A DNA stretch of 64,000 nucleotides from Alistipes communis (GTDB lineage: Bacteria; Bacteroidota; Bacteroidia; Bacteroidales; Rikenellaceae), in the NCBI RefSeq assembly GCF_006542665.1, contig NZ_AP019735.1:2480001-2544000 (forward strand), read 5' to 3'. Made by a program: the position numbers and the translations under genes. Under the pieces are notes generated by a model, which was not told the origin of the DNA, did no database searches, and saw only the letters and a list, made by a program, of their open reading frames with translations. Positions 33,587 through 41,998 of this stretch are shown in pieces. How positions within the stretch are numbered: position 1 is the stretch's first letter; every line of letters begins with the position of its first letter.

Positions 33587-35269
33587 TTACAGTTCATCGG
33601 GCATCGGGACGGGCTTTCCCGTCGTACGCACCGTCGGCATCGGGGCCTTCCAGGCACGCAGCCGGTCGCCCAGCGCCTTCGCCAGTTCGGCGACCCGTTC
33701 GGGGTGGCTTGCCGCGAGGTCGTTGCGTTCGCCGATATCGTCGCGCAGATTGTAGAGTTCCAGCTCGCCCGTGTGCATCCTGTAAACGAGTTTCCAGTCG
33801 CCTTTGCGGACGGCGCTCATGAAATCGATGTCGTCCTGATCCTCCACGCGGTATTGATGCGGATAATGGAAGATCAGTTCGCGTTCGGGATCGATGCCCG
33901 ACACCGACGCGGGGACGACGAAGGCGTTGACCTCCTTCCGCGTGGCGATTTCTCCGCGTTTCTGCGCTTTGGCCACCATCTTCGAACCTGCGGTGATGAG
34001 CTTTACCAGGCTCAGGCCGTCGCACTCCTGCACGGTCTCGTAATGTTTCACGCCCGCCATTTCGAGAATCGTCGGGAAGATGTCCTCGTTGATGACCGGC
34101 GTATTGAGGCGCGTTCCTTCCGCCGCCTTTCCCGGCCAGCGGAATATCAATGGCACGCGGATGCCGCCTTCGTAGACGGAAGCTTTACCCTCGCGCAGCG
34201 GCAGGTTTTGCGTGTGGGGCTCTCCGCCCTTGTCCTGTCCCAAGCAGTGACCGCCGTTGTCCGACATGAAGAGGATGATCGTGTCGTCGGCGATCCCTTT
34301 GGCTTCGAGGTAGTCGAGTACGTCGCCCAGGCTTTTGTCCATTCCCTCGACCATCGAGGCGTAACGGGCCTGCTGTTCGTCCATTCCCGCGTCGAGGTAT
34401 TTTCGGATGAACCGTTCGTCGCGCTGAATGGGTGTGTGGTTGGAGTAGTGGGCGAAATAGAGGTAGAAGGGTTGTTTGCGGCGGATCGGGTCTTCCAGTG
34501 TTTTCAGCGCTTCGAGCGTCAGCGCCTCGGTCAGATGGATTCCCGAGCCGTAATACTGCGACATGTTCTGCACCGAGGCGTAGGTACCTCGTTTGGGGAG
34601 GTTGCCGAAGTGTTCTTCGGGCAGATAACTCTGGGGGTGGCCGTTGCCCGAACCGGCGATGTTGACCGTGAATCCCATGTTGTAGGGGTTCGAGCCCGGT
34701 GTGCCGGTCGGTGCCCAGTGCGCTTTGCCGACGTGGATGGTGTGGTAGCCTGCGTCGCGGAGAATCTCCACCATCGGCGTGGCGTAGAGCGTGCGGTTCA
34801 GGCCGTAGGCGATGCTGTCGGCCTCGTTGCGGAAGGAGGCGGGGCACAGCGCGTTGTAGTTCCATTCGGGGTGCGCGAAGATATCGTCTTCGTTGGCGTT
34901 CGTCGTGCCGGGCCGGCCGCCGATCGCGTCGGGGCAGGTGTCTTTATATAAGGAGCAGTACGACGTGATGCCCATGTGCGCGGCGTTCATGCCCGTCATC
35001 ATGCTGGTTCGTGTCGGGGTCGATACGGGACAGGCGTAGGCGTTGGTCATCATGACGCCCGTGCGGGCCAGTCGTTCCATATTGGGCGTATGGAATCTGA
35101 GGTTGTTGGGGTAGGTCTCTTCGCCGAAGGGGAGCGAGGTCTCCGTCCAGCCGAAATCGTCCACCAGAAAGAAGATGATGTTCGGGCGTTGGCCGGCGTT
35201 CGCGCTTTGTGCCATTGCGAGCGGGGCGAGTGCCGCCAGACTGCATACGGTTTTGTTGACAGGTTTCAT
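33587..35269 (-). CDS. Family S1 sulfatase, Ser-type
   Basis: 560 residues with a signal peptide (ends near AQSANA) and the metal-binding start PNIIFFLVDDFGW (Asp37, Asp38). The modification motif is STPTR at residues 83-87 (in CPVSTPTRTSMMTG), so the formylglycine would be made from Ser83 by a radical-SAM anSME enzyme, as usual in Bacteroidota; no anSME gene is in the window. NGGHCLGQ, GGIRVPLIFRWPG and other S1 motifs follow. It is likely periplasmic, desulfating a glycan such as mucin or a glycosaminoglycan; the substrate is unknown. Two LacI-type operators flank its promoter. Confidence 0.94.
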   Translation of the reverse strand: MKPVNKTVCSLAALAPLAMAQSANAGQRPNIIFFLVDDFGWTETSLPFGEETYPNNLRFHTPNMERLARTGVMMTNAYACPVSTPTRTSMMTGMNAAHMGITSYCSLYKDTCPDAIGGRPGTTNANEDDIFAHPEWNYNALCPASFRNEADSIAYGLNRTLYATPMVEILRDAGYHTIHVGKAHWAPTGTPGSNPYNMGFTVNIAGSGNGHPQSYLPEEHFGNLPKRGTYASVQNMSQYYGSGIHLTEALTLEALKTLEDPIRRKQPFYLYFAHYSNHTPIQRDERFIRKYLDAGMDEQQARYASMVEGMDKSLGDVLDYLEAKGIADDTIILFMSDNGGHCLGQDKGGEPHTQNLPLREGKASVYEGGIRVPLIFRWPGKAAEGTRLNTPVINEDIFPTILEMAGVKHYETVQECDGLSLVKLITAGSKMVAKAQKRGEIATRKEVNAFVVPASVSGIDPERELIFHYPHQYRVEDQDDIDFMSAVRKGDWKLVYRMHTGELELYNLRDDIGERNDLAASHPERVAELAKALGDRLRAWKAPMPTVRTTGKPVPMPDEL

Positions 35270-35270
35270 G

Positions 35271-35282
35271 TAAAACGTTTTA
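35271..35282. promoter_or_regulatory. LacI-type operator O1 (TAAAACGTTTTA)
   Basis: A perfect 12-bp palindrome with central CG, typical of LacI/GalR-family sites. It starts one base from the sulfatase ATG, just downstream of the predicted start point, where repressor binding would block transcription. Confidence 0.75.
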
Positions 35283-35292
35283 GTTGGTATGG

Positions 35293-35323
35293 CAAAAATA
35301 ATATTATTTTTCGGTTCTGAAAA
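35293..35323 (-). promoter_or_regulatory. Sulfatase promoter
   Basis: Minus strand: TTTT (35323-35320) as -33, 19 bases, TATTTTTG (35300-35293), a perfect TAnnTTTG. The leader would be about 17 bases. Confidence 0.65.
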
Positions 35324-35369
35324 TTGTTCCGCTTGAATTTAGATATTTTCTATTCGAATTATCGGTATT

Positions 35370-35381
35370 TAAAACGTTTTA
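35370..35381. promoter_or_regulatory. LacI-type operator O2 (TAAAACGTTTTA)
   Basis: Identical to O1 and 99 bases away (start to start), upstream of the sulfatase promoter. The pair suggests loop-mediated repression by a LacI-family protein not encoded in this window. Confidence 0.75.
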
Positions 35382-35421
35382 CGAATGTCTGTTAATTCGA
35401 ATCTGCCGTGGACAAACGAAA

Positions 35422-35446
35422 ATTCCGCCCCTGGATAGGGCGGAAT
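35422..35446 (-). terminator. Terminator of the seven-gene operon
   Basis: ATTCCGCCC pairs with GGGCGGAAT; on the minus strand the stem is followed by TTTT. It lies 62 bases after the DUF4857 gene stop. Confidence 0.8.
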
Positions 35447-35507
35447 CGTGTTTGCGGACGGTTCATCGGATGGACGCAAAAGTGCCCGTGTCGGGCGCTT
35501 CTGCCGT

Positions 35508-36719
35508 TCATTCGCGGTCGGTGAGCAGCAGCGGGATCAACAGGTAAATCCCCAGCACCAGAATCCCCAATGCGCGGATCGTCCGGCAGCGCCGCTTTTT
35601 CATGCTGTATACGGCCCAACCGGCAGCCAGCAGGGTGTTCAGTCCGAGGGCCAGGTACGAGAAGTCGCGTAACCGCGGCTTGATGTATTTGTCGGACGAC
35701 GCGGTGAAGACTAGCCGAAACGGGAAAAGGTATTTTCGGGTCTGTTCCCATTTCGGAGCGGGGAAATCGGTCTCGTGCTCCGCAGCAAGGGAATAGTCGC
35801 GGGCATTGACGGCCGTGAGGCGTTCGAAGCCCTGCCGTTCGGTGATCGCCGTCCAATAAAAACAGTCGCCTACGACGATCAGACGTTCGCGTCGGAGATC
35901 GACGGGATGCAGCGGCAGGCAGTGCAGGGAGTAATCCGCTTCGAGCGCATGGATGCCGCCGCGGTCGTCTCCGAGGAATCCCAGCAGTCGTTTGTCGGGG
36001 AACTCCGTGACGAAAGCGTGCGTGAATGTCACTGAATCGGGCCGTTCGATGCGGCGGACGAACGGCCGGCCGCAGAGCTGTTTCATCTGGAACGGCGTTC
36101 CGGTCGCATCGAGCAGCAGGTAGCCGTTGTCGTAATGTTTGTAGGTCGAAGCGTTTCCCGCGATACGGCGGGCGGGAAAGACGAATCCCTTCTTCTTCAT
36201 CACGCGATCGAAACGTTCGCTCTTTTCGGCATCGATCCGGTTGTCGGCCATTTTCACGAATTCGATTCCCCGCTCCGTGATGCGGAATACGTCGTCGGGC
36301 GTTCGGAATCCTTCGCGGCCCGGAGCCGATTCGAGCAGTTGGTAGAGTCCGATCTGCGGACGGTTCAATTCCGAGGGCGACGCACGGAAGACGAAATTGC
36401 TGAGTTCGACCTCGCGGGCGTCGAAGGGGATGCCGTCGATGCGTTCGGGCAAACGGCCCTCTTCGGCCAGCCGGCGGGTGAAGACGGTGGGCATGATGCT
36501 GTCGAATTGCCGTTCGGTATAGGGATTTCCGGCCGGATCGTAGCCTGCCGCGTCGTCGTGCCCCTCGAATGAAAAGGTCGCGAAGTCGTGCGTCACGCAA
36601 CTGTAAAGCGTCAGCGGAGATTCCTGCGGCTCGGAGCAGACGAAGGCATAGCACCACGGCAGCGCCCACGCCAGCAGCGCTGCGGCCAGCAGGACGATGA
36701 TCGTTTTGATCGTTTTCAT
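35508..36719 (-). CDS. DUF4857-type membrane protein
   Basis: 403 residues: an N-terminal signal-anchor (TIIVLLAAALLAWALPWCYAF), a long extracytoplasmic domain (about 30-340), then two C-terminal membrane helices (YLALGLNTLLAAGWAVYSM, ALGILVLGIYLLIPLLL). It resembles DUF4857, which I recall as a Bacteroidota family found beside ABC transporter genes (from memory; an HMM check is needed). It is the last gene of a minus-strand operon starting at susC (45043), 15 bases after the membrane-subunit gene. It may be a periplasmic sensor or adaptor of that ABC complex (inference). Confidence 0.78.
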   Translation of the reverse strand: MKTIKTIIVLLAAALLAWALPWCYAFVCSEPQESPLTLYSCVTHDFATFSFEGHDDAAGYDPAGNPYTERQFDSIMPTVFTRRLAEEGRLPERIDGIPFDAREVELSNFVFRASPSELNRPQIGLYQLLESAPGREGFRTPDDVFRITERGIEFVKMADNRIDAEKSERFDRVMKKKGFVFPARRIAGNASTYKHYDNGYLLLDATGTPFQMKQLCGRPFVRRIERPDSVTFTHAFVTEFPDKRLLGFLGDDRGGIHALEADYSLHCLPLHPVDLRRERLIVVGDCFYWTAITERQGFERLTAVNARDYSLAAEHETDFPAPKWEQTRKYLFPFRLVFTASSDKYIKPRLRDFSYLALGLNTLLAAGWAVYSMKKRRCRTIRALGILVLGIYLLIPLLLTDRE

Positions 36720-36734
36720 GCTTCGGTACGGGTT

Positions 36735-37406
36735 TTAGTCCTGACATCCCCGCCGGAAGCGGAGCGTCGAGTGGAGCGGAAAGAAGAGCGCGCAGAGCAC
36801 GACGGCGGCGATCCACGGCAGCAGGGTGTCGCAGACGCGCAACGCATCGCTCGAAAAGAGCAGCCGCATGACGCCTGCGGCGATCAGCGCGTCAAACAGA
36901 CGTTGCCGCCATGTGGGTTCGATGCATATCCACGCCGCGAACAGATAACCCGCGAAACCGGCTGCATACCACGGTAACGTCGTCGATACGACGGCATGCA
37001 CCAGTTCCGGTGCCATGAGGTGCCGCAAATAGAGACCGATCGCGAGCAGTTGCACGGCGAAAAGCATTGTCAGCAGCACGAGGCCGTAACCGAGCATTCC
37101 CAGCATCATTGCTCGGCGCGAGTCGGGCAGATGCAGCGTGAGTTTCAGCCGTTTCTGTGTGATTTCGGGAAGAAACTGGGCCAATCCCAGCCCTGCGCCT
37201 ACGAGCGCGGGCAGGTATTTGAGCGGGTCGACCAGCACGTCGCCCCGGTCGAGGACGGCCAGCCAGACCGAGGCCGCGCCGTTGAAGGCGTACATGCGGC
37301 CGATGCGCAACAGGGCATAGGCTGTGAATCCGGCCAGTACTGCGGTCGCCAGCGGATAGAACCGCCTGATCTTGATTCGCTCCTTGTAGAAAATCGCTTT
37401 GTTCAT
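36735..37406 (-). CDS. ABC transporter membrane subunit (ABC-2-like)
   Basis: 223 residues with about six hydrophobic helices (YPLATAVLAGFTAYALL, YLPALVGAGLGLAQFLPEI, MMLGMLGYGLVLLTMLFAVQLLAIGLYL, LPWYAAGFAGYLFAAWICI, and so on). The cytoplasmic start MNKAIFYKERIKIRR resembles ABC-2 type permeases, which usually form dimers. It lies between an ATP-binding subunit (7 bases upstream) and the DUF4857 gene (15 bases downstream). Export or mechanical coupling is more likely than classical import, since no substrate-binding protein is encoded. Confidence 0.75.
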   Translation of the reverse strand: MNKAIFYKERIKIRRFYPLATAVLAGFTAYALLRIGRMYAFNGAASVWLAVLDRGDVLVDPLKYLPALVGAGLGLAQFLPEITQKRLKLTLHLPDSRRAMMLGMLGYGLVLLTMLFAVQLLAIGLYLRHLMAPELVHAVVSTTLPWYAAGFAGYLFAAWICIEPTWRQRLFDALIAAGVMRLLFSSDALRVCDTLLPWIAAVVLCALFFPLHSTLRFRRGCQD

Positions 37407-37413
37407 GTCGTTG

Positions 37414-38301
37414 TCAGTACTTGCCGGTGAGACCGATAAAGGCGTCTTCGAGGTTCAGCGCGTCGCTTCGCAGGGTATCGCAGGCGATGCCCGCCTGCCG
37501 GAGTCGGGCGGCCACCACTGCCTCCGTTTCGAACGAATAGAATTCGGCGCGCCCTCCGATCGCCGTCGGGCGGTGGAATTCGGGCGCTTCCGGAAGCGCG
37601 GTTCCCTCGGCGATCGCGAGTTCGTAACGGCGGAAGCGACCGAGCAGATCGCCTGCGGACATCTGCACGAGGATACGTCCGTAATCCATGACGATGCAGT
37701 CGTCGATGAGTTTCTCCATGTCCTGAATGATATGCGACGTGAGGAATACGGTCGTGCCGCGGCTGCGGGCATAGTCGCGCAGGTACTCCACGAACAGTCG
37801 GCGGTAACCCGGGTCGAGTCCCATCGAGAAATCGTCGAGGATCATCAGATCGGCGTTCTGCGCCAAAATCAACCCCAGAGCTACCTGTGACCGCTGCCCG
37901 CACGACATGCGCGCGATCCGTTGTCCGGGTGCGACGGCCAGCAGCTCCATCAGTCCGTAGTAGGCCCGGGCGTCCCAACGGGGGTAGTATTGCGAATAGA
38001 AGCGTTCGATCTCCCGGATCGTCATGAAGGCGTACTGGACGTGTCCTTCGAGCAACAGCGCGATGCGGGCGCGCGTTTGGGGCCTCATCGTGCGGATGTT
38101 CTCTCCGAAGATCAGACATTCGCCTGCGACGGGTTCGAGATAACCGTTCAGGATGTTGATGGTCGTCGTCTTGCCCGTACCGTTTTTACCCAAAAGCCCG
38201 AGGATCCGCCCGTGCGGAACCTCGAAGCTCAGGTTTTCGTAGATCAGTCGCTCGCCGTACCGGTGGGTCAGATTGCGACATTCGATGACCGGATCCGGCA
38301 T
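37414..38301 (-). CDS. ABC transporter ATP-binding protein, atypical motifs
   Basis: 295 residues. Walker A is GKNGTGKT (38-45). The signature reads MSCGQRSQ in place of LSGGQ, and Walker B is MILDDFSMGLDPG, so Asp replaces the catalytic Glu that normally follows the Walker B Asp. The H-loop His is present (FLTSHIIQDME). Such changes occur in some ABC-2 exporters and may slow ATP hydrolysis. It starts 3 bases after the PKD-like lipoprotein gene, within the SusCD operon, and is followed by its membrane partner. Confidence 0.92.
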   Translation of the reverse strand: MPDPVIECRNLTHRYGERLIYENLSFEVPHGRILGLLGKNGTGKTTTINILNGYLEPVAGECLIFGENIRTMRPQTRARIALLLEGHVQYAFMTIREIERFYSQYYPRWDARAYYGLMELLAVAPGQRIARMSCGQRSQVALGLILAQNADLMILDDFSMGLDPGYRRLFVEYLRDYARSRGTTVFLTSHIIQDMEKLIDDCIVMDYGRILVQMSAGDLLGRFRRYELAIAEGTALPEAPEFHRPTAIGGRAEFYSFETEAVVAARLRQAGIACDTLRSDALNLEDAFIGLTGKY

Positions 38302-38304
38302 GAT

Positions 38305-39834
38305 CTATCGGATGAATTTGCTCAGAATCGAGTTGCTTTTCGCCACCCGCTCGTCGTTTTCCTTGCCGTTTCCCTTGTAGATCAGTCTTCTGACGGTGCC
38401 GCCTACCTTGTGGTCTTCGAAGAGTTTTTCGGCCGACGAATTGTCCGAGATGTCGTAGATGAACAGCGAGGCTTTCATCTCTCCCGTTTCGGCGGTGTCT
38501 TCGGCGGCGATGTAGAGCGTGTCGACGTCGTAGGGGTTGAAGACGAGCTGTTTTACCTCGAAGTTGTCGCCCAGCGAAATATAGGGTTCCGTATCGAAAT
38601 TGTTACCGTCGTAATTGAAGCGGTAAATGTCGCCGCCCTTCGAGTAGTAGAGGATCGGTTTGGCGGGATTGGCCGTCGTCGCCGAGGTCGGCAGAATGTT
38701 GCCGGTAGCGTCCTGCTCGGTGAGCACCTCTTCCGTGGTCGTGAGGTTTTCGGGGGTGAAGCGGTAAATCTTGGTCGAGGAGCCCTGTTTGCCTACGAGA
38801 ATGACGTTCATGGGTTCGTAACGGTGATCTCCGCCCTCCTCGTCGCGGTAGATGCCGTCGCAGGGGATCAGGTTCATCGGTTCGACGTTGCAGGCTTTCG
38901 TCCCTTCGGTCACCATGCCCAATACGCCCGATATGTAGACCATCTTCTGACTTGCCGTGTTGTAATACACGCGCGTCATGTCGGTGTCTACCAGCGAGCA
39001 GGCCATATCGGCGAACTGTGCGCCTTCGGGCATCTCTTCCATGGTGGAGGTGATGAAATTGCGATCCGCGGCCATGATGTACTCGCGGCCGCCGCCGAGC
39101 CAGTAGAGTTCGCCTTCCCACAGACTGTTCTGGACGCCGTAGGGGTAAATGACGTAGTTGGGATGGAACTCGCCCTCGCCGTTGTAGGTGATTTCGGTCT
39201 TGACCTTCATGTCGTTCGTATTGAGCACGTAGACCTTGGTCGGATTGCCCGAGCTGAGGATGATTTCCGTATCTTGATCTTTGATGGAGTTGCCCAGATT
39301 GGTCAGGCCTTCGCCTTTCCAGCAGAGCGCCAGCGCCTCCTTGCCCAGCGAAAGGGTGGGATTGTTGTCCTTGAAAGCGTAGGGGCTGGCGGGCGTCGCC
39401 ATGATGTCGAGTCGCTTGAAGGTGAGCATCGCTCCGTCGCCCGTCTGGCTCAGCAGCAAAAGTCCCTTGTCGTAGGGCGAGGTGACGCTCAGCTTGAACT
39501 CCGCGATCTTGGCGCCCGTCGAGCTGCTGGCCTTGAAATAGCAGTTGACGTCGTTGAGCAGTTCGTCGCACTTGAACGAGAGGTTCCTCTCGGTGCTGAC
39601 CGTTTCGTAATCGATGCTCCATTCGTAGCTGATCGATTCGTTTTCATTCGAGAGTTCGATGTCGGGTGTGATTTCGAGATACTCGTGCAGTCCGAGGACA
39701 TAGTTCGTTTCGATGCCCGACACCTTCTCGACGTCGGTCGGTACGACCGGCTGGTCTTCGGGGTCGTCCGAGCAGGATACAAAACCCGCGCCTGCGAGGG
39801 CGGCGGTCAGAAAAAGCGAAAAAAATCTTTTCAT
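38305..39834 (-). CDS. PKD-like surface lipoprotein
   Basis: 509 residues with a lipoprotein signal (GFVSC, Cys21). An N-terminal Ig/PKD-like domain (EITPDIELSNENESISYEWSID) is followed by repeated beta-propeller-like segments (KIYRFTPENL, PILYYSKGGDIYRFNYDGN, VFNPYDVDTLYIAAED). It matches what I recall as the PKD-like family found with SusCD and DUF4843. It is likely exposed at the surface, helping bind a substrate for the SusCD complex. Fourth gene of a tightly spaced operon. Confidence 0.82.
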   Translation of the reverse strand: MKRFFSLFLTAALAGAGFVSCSDDPEDQPVVPTDVEKVSGIETNYVLGLHEYLEITPDIELSNENESISYEWSIDYETVSTERNLSFKCDELLNDVNCYFKASSSTGAKIAEFKLSVTSPYDKGLLLLSQTGDGAMLTFKRLDIMATPASPYAFKDNNPTLSLGKEALALCWKGEGLTNLGNSIKDQDTEIILSSGNPTKVYVLNTNDMKVKTEITYNGEGEFHPNYVIYPYGVQNSLWEGELYWLGGGREYIMAADRNFITSTMEEMPEGAQFADMACSLVDTDMTRVYYNTASQKMVYISGVLGMVTEGTKACNVEPMNLIPCDGIYRDEEGGDHRYEPMNVILVGKQGSSTKIYRFTPENLTTTEEVLTEQDATGNILPTSATTANPAKPILYYSKGGDIYRFNYDGNNFDTEPYISLGDNFEVKQLVFNPYDVDTLYIAAEDTAETGEMKASLFIYDISDNSSAEKLFEDHKVGGTVRRLIYKGNGKENDERVAKSNSILSKFIR

Positions 39835-39885
39835 AAGCGTTATTTTAAATTGGGTTGAACATTGGTCGGATCGTTCGGGGCGGGG

Positions 39886-40569
39886 TCAGACGGGCCACTC
39901 CACATCGGGGAAAGTGACCCCGTAGACGGGATTCTCCTCGAAATAGAGTTTCACCTCCTTGAAGACGCGCAGGATGGCGTATTTGTTCTCCTCGATGTCT
40001 TCCTTCGTGATGGGGCTGCCCCACAGTTCGATGAATTTCTGATATTTGCGCACGTTGTATTCACCGAGCCAGTGCGATAGTTCCGTCCACCAGTCGGGCT
40101 GGTCGAGCCGGTTGGTGAAGCAGACCGACACGGCGCGGCCTTCGATGACACCGAGACGGAAATCCTCCGTTTCGACGAGTTCCAGCCGCAGCGTGTAGAC
40201 CGTCTCGTCTTCGAGTTCGAGCCGGTGGACGCGCACGGGAATCGTCGTCGACGAAGCCCCGGCGGGAATCGTGCGCGTTTCTTCGAGGGCGTCGTAATGC
40301 AGTCCGGCCTGCGCCGTCGTGCGCAGCGGGTCGATGCGGATGCGGTAGCCGCGGTCGTGCGACACGGGCGATCCGACGATCTCGACGCCTACTTCCATCG
40401 TCTTTTCCGTGACCGAGAAGGGTTCCTTGCCGAAGGAGAAGTAGAGCGAATCGGTCGTGAAGTCGATCAGTTCGTCGCCCTGGTAGGGGAAGCTCTCCTT
40501 ATAGTCGCAACCCGCCGCTGCGAGCAGCGCGGCCACCGGAACGAGGTATCTTAGCGTACGGCGTTTCAT
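39886..40569 (-). CDS. DUF4843 lipoprotein
   Basis: 227 residues with a lipobox (LLAAAGC, Cys21). The body has the DUF4843 pattern: LIDFTTDSLYFSFG, DRGYRIRIDPLRTTAQAGLHYD, TIPVRVHRLELEDETVYTLRLEL, ending with the conserved EENPVYGVTFPDVEWPV. It is a Calx-beta-like extracellular beta-sandwich fold. DUF4843 proteins occur almost always between SusD and PKD-like genes, as here (12 bases after susD), and are probably surface-exposed accessory binding proteins. Confidence 0.88.
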   Translation of the reverse strand: MKRRTLRYLVPVAALLAAAGCDYKESFPYQGDELIDFTTDSLYFSFGKEPFSVTEKTMEVGVEIVGSPVSHDRGYRIRIDPLRTTAQAGLHYDALEETRTIPAGASSTTIPVRVHRLELEDETVYTLRLELVETEDFRLGVIEGRAVSVCFTNRLDQPDWWTELSHWLGEYNVRKYQKFIELWGSPITKEDIEENKYAILRVFKEVKLYFEENPVYGVTFPDVEWPV

Positions 40570-40581
40570 CTTGTATTCGGT

Positions 40582-41994
40582 TCAGTCGATGCCCGCCGAT
40601 TCCTCGCTTTCGGGGAGCGGCAGCAGGTAGGTGTCGTCGGTGGCGGGGTGCTCCTTGCCGTTCACGCCCTCCATCGGCAGGTTGAAACGTTTGTAGGTGG
40701 CGAAAATCTGACCTTCGCCCCAGAACTCCTTCATGATCTCGTTGAGAAGCTCTTCGCGGAAGCTCGCTGGCGTGGCGATGTCGGCCGCCTCGATCGGGTG
40801 CAGGCCGCGTGCCGTCACCACGGTATTCAGATATTCGAGCGCAGCGGCCGGATCGCGGTCGTAGACCGATTCGGCCAGAATGTAGTACAGCTCGGGCAGA
40901 CGCACCAGATTCGGCCCCGGGATGCGCCCCGAAGGGACGATCTGCTCCTCGTCGTAGTATTTGTCGTAGAACTTGGTGAGCAACACCACCGAGTGCTCCC
41001 ATTTGGTGCGGGTGAAATAGCTCTGGTAACGGTAGTCGTTGTTGGTCGACGTGAACGACGACACGCGGAAGATCGTCTGGTAGTTGTCGCGTACCATGTC
41101 GAGTTCGTCGGTGAGCCGCGTGGGGTAGAGCCGGCTGCGGACGTCGAGATACATGTCGGGAGCGTGCAGTCCCCAGATGCACTCCGTGCGTGCCGTATAA
41201 CCCAGAAAGAGGTTCTTGATCTGCTCCTCGCGAATGAAGGCGAACGGTCCTTTCAGCGCTTCGAGGGCGTAGCGTTCGGCCGTTTCGTGGTCGCCGCCCC
41301 AGTTGCAGACGCGCGCCAGCAGTGCGGCGGCGGCGTATTGCGAGACGTAGAGCTCCTCGGGCGTGCGCCCCGAAGCCGGCTGCGCATCCCGCAGCAGTCC
41401 GTAGGCCTCCGTCAGGTCGGCGACGATGCGTTCGTAGACCTCGCGCACCGTGCTCCGTTCGACAGGGGAGATCGAGAAATGCTCGACGTAGGGGATCGCC
41501 TGCTCGTCGCCGCGTTCGATGTTGGGCGCGAAGAGTCTGAGCAGGTCGAAATGCAGGAAGGCGCGCACGGTCAGCGCTTCGCCGCGGATGCGCGGCAGAA
41601 TTGCGAAGTCGTGTCCGGAGATGTTGTCCAGCACGCTGTTGGCCGAGGCGATCGTGTTGTAGGCTTTCGACCAGATGGCGTCGATCTGCGGGCGCACGTC
41701 TTCGTCGCGGTAGCGCAGGTCGAAGGTCTTGGTCAGCGTCGTCTCGTTGGCTTCGTAGTCGTTGTAGTAGAGTTGCGCGATTTCGTCGACGAATCCGAAC
41801 GAGAGCTGTTCGCCGTAGAGGTCGGCGTCGGCCATCGAGGCGTAGACGCCGTTCATGGCGTCGATGAATCCCTGTTCGTTCTCGAACATCTTGTCGCGGT
41901 TGACGATTCCCGGCGTGTCGATGTCCAGAAAATCGCAGGCGGCGAGAGTCGTCATTACCAGCAGTGCGGTTATGCGGATCGGGATGCGTTCCAT
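40582..41994 (-). CDS. SusD/RagB-family lipoprotein
   Basis: 470 residues, lipobox TLAAC with the SusD start DFLDIDTPG. It shows FIDAMNGVYASMADADLYGE, EALTVRAFLHFDLLRLFA, and AALEYLNTVVTARGL...ELLNEIMKEFWGEGQIFATYKRFNLPM, typical of the SusD helical core. It forms the lid of the SusC channel encoded 4 bases upstream. It belongs to the subgroup associated with DUF4843 and PKD-like proteins rather than with glycan enzymes, so a peptide or metal-complex ligand is possible (inference). Confidence 0.94.
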   Translation of the reverse strand: MERIPIRITALLVMTTLAACDFLDIDTPGIVNRDKMFENEQGFIDAMNGVYASMADADLYGEQLSFGFVDEIAQLYYNDYEANETTLTKTFDLRYRDEDVRPQIDAIWSKAYNTIASANSVLDNISGHDFAILPRIRGEALTVRAFLHFDLLRLFAPNIERGDEQAIPYVEHFSISPVERSTVREVYERIVADLTEAYGLLRDAQPASGRTPEELYVSQYAAAALLARVCNWGGDHETAERYALEALKGPFAFIREEQIKNLFLGYTARTECIWGLHAPDMYLDVRSRLYPTRLTDELDMVRDNYQTIFRVSSFTSTNNDYRYQSYFTRTKWEHSVVLLTKFYDKYYDEEQIVPSGRIPGPNLVRLPELYYILAESVYDRDPAAALEYLNTVVTARGLHPIEAADIATPASFREELLNEIMKEFWGEGQIFATYKRFNLPMEGVNGKEHPATDDTYLLPLPESEESAGID

Positions 41995-41998
41995 CGGA

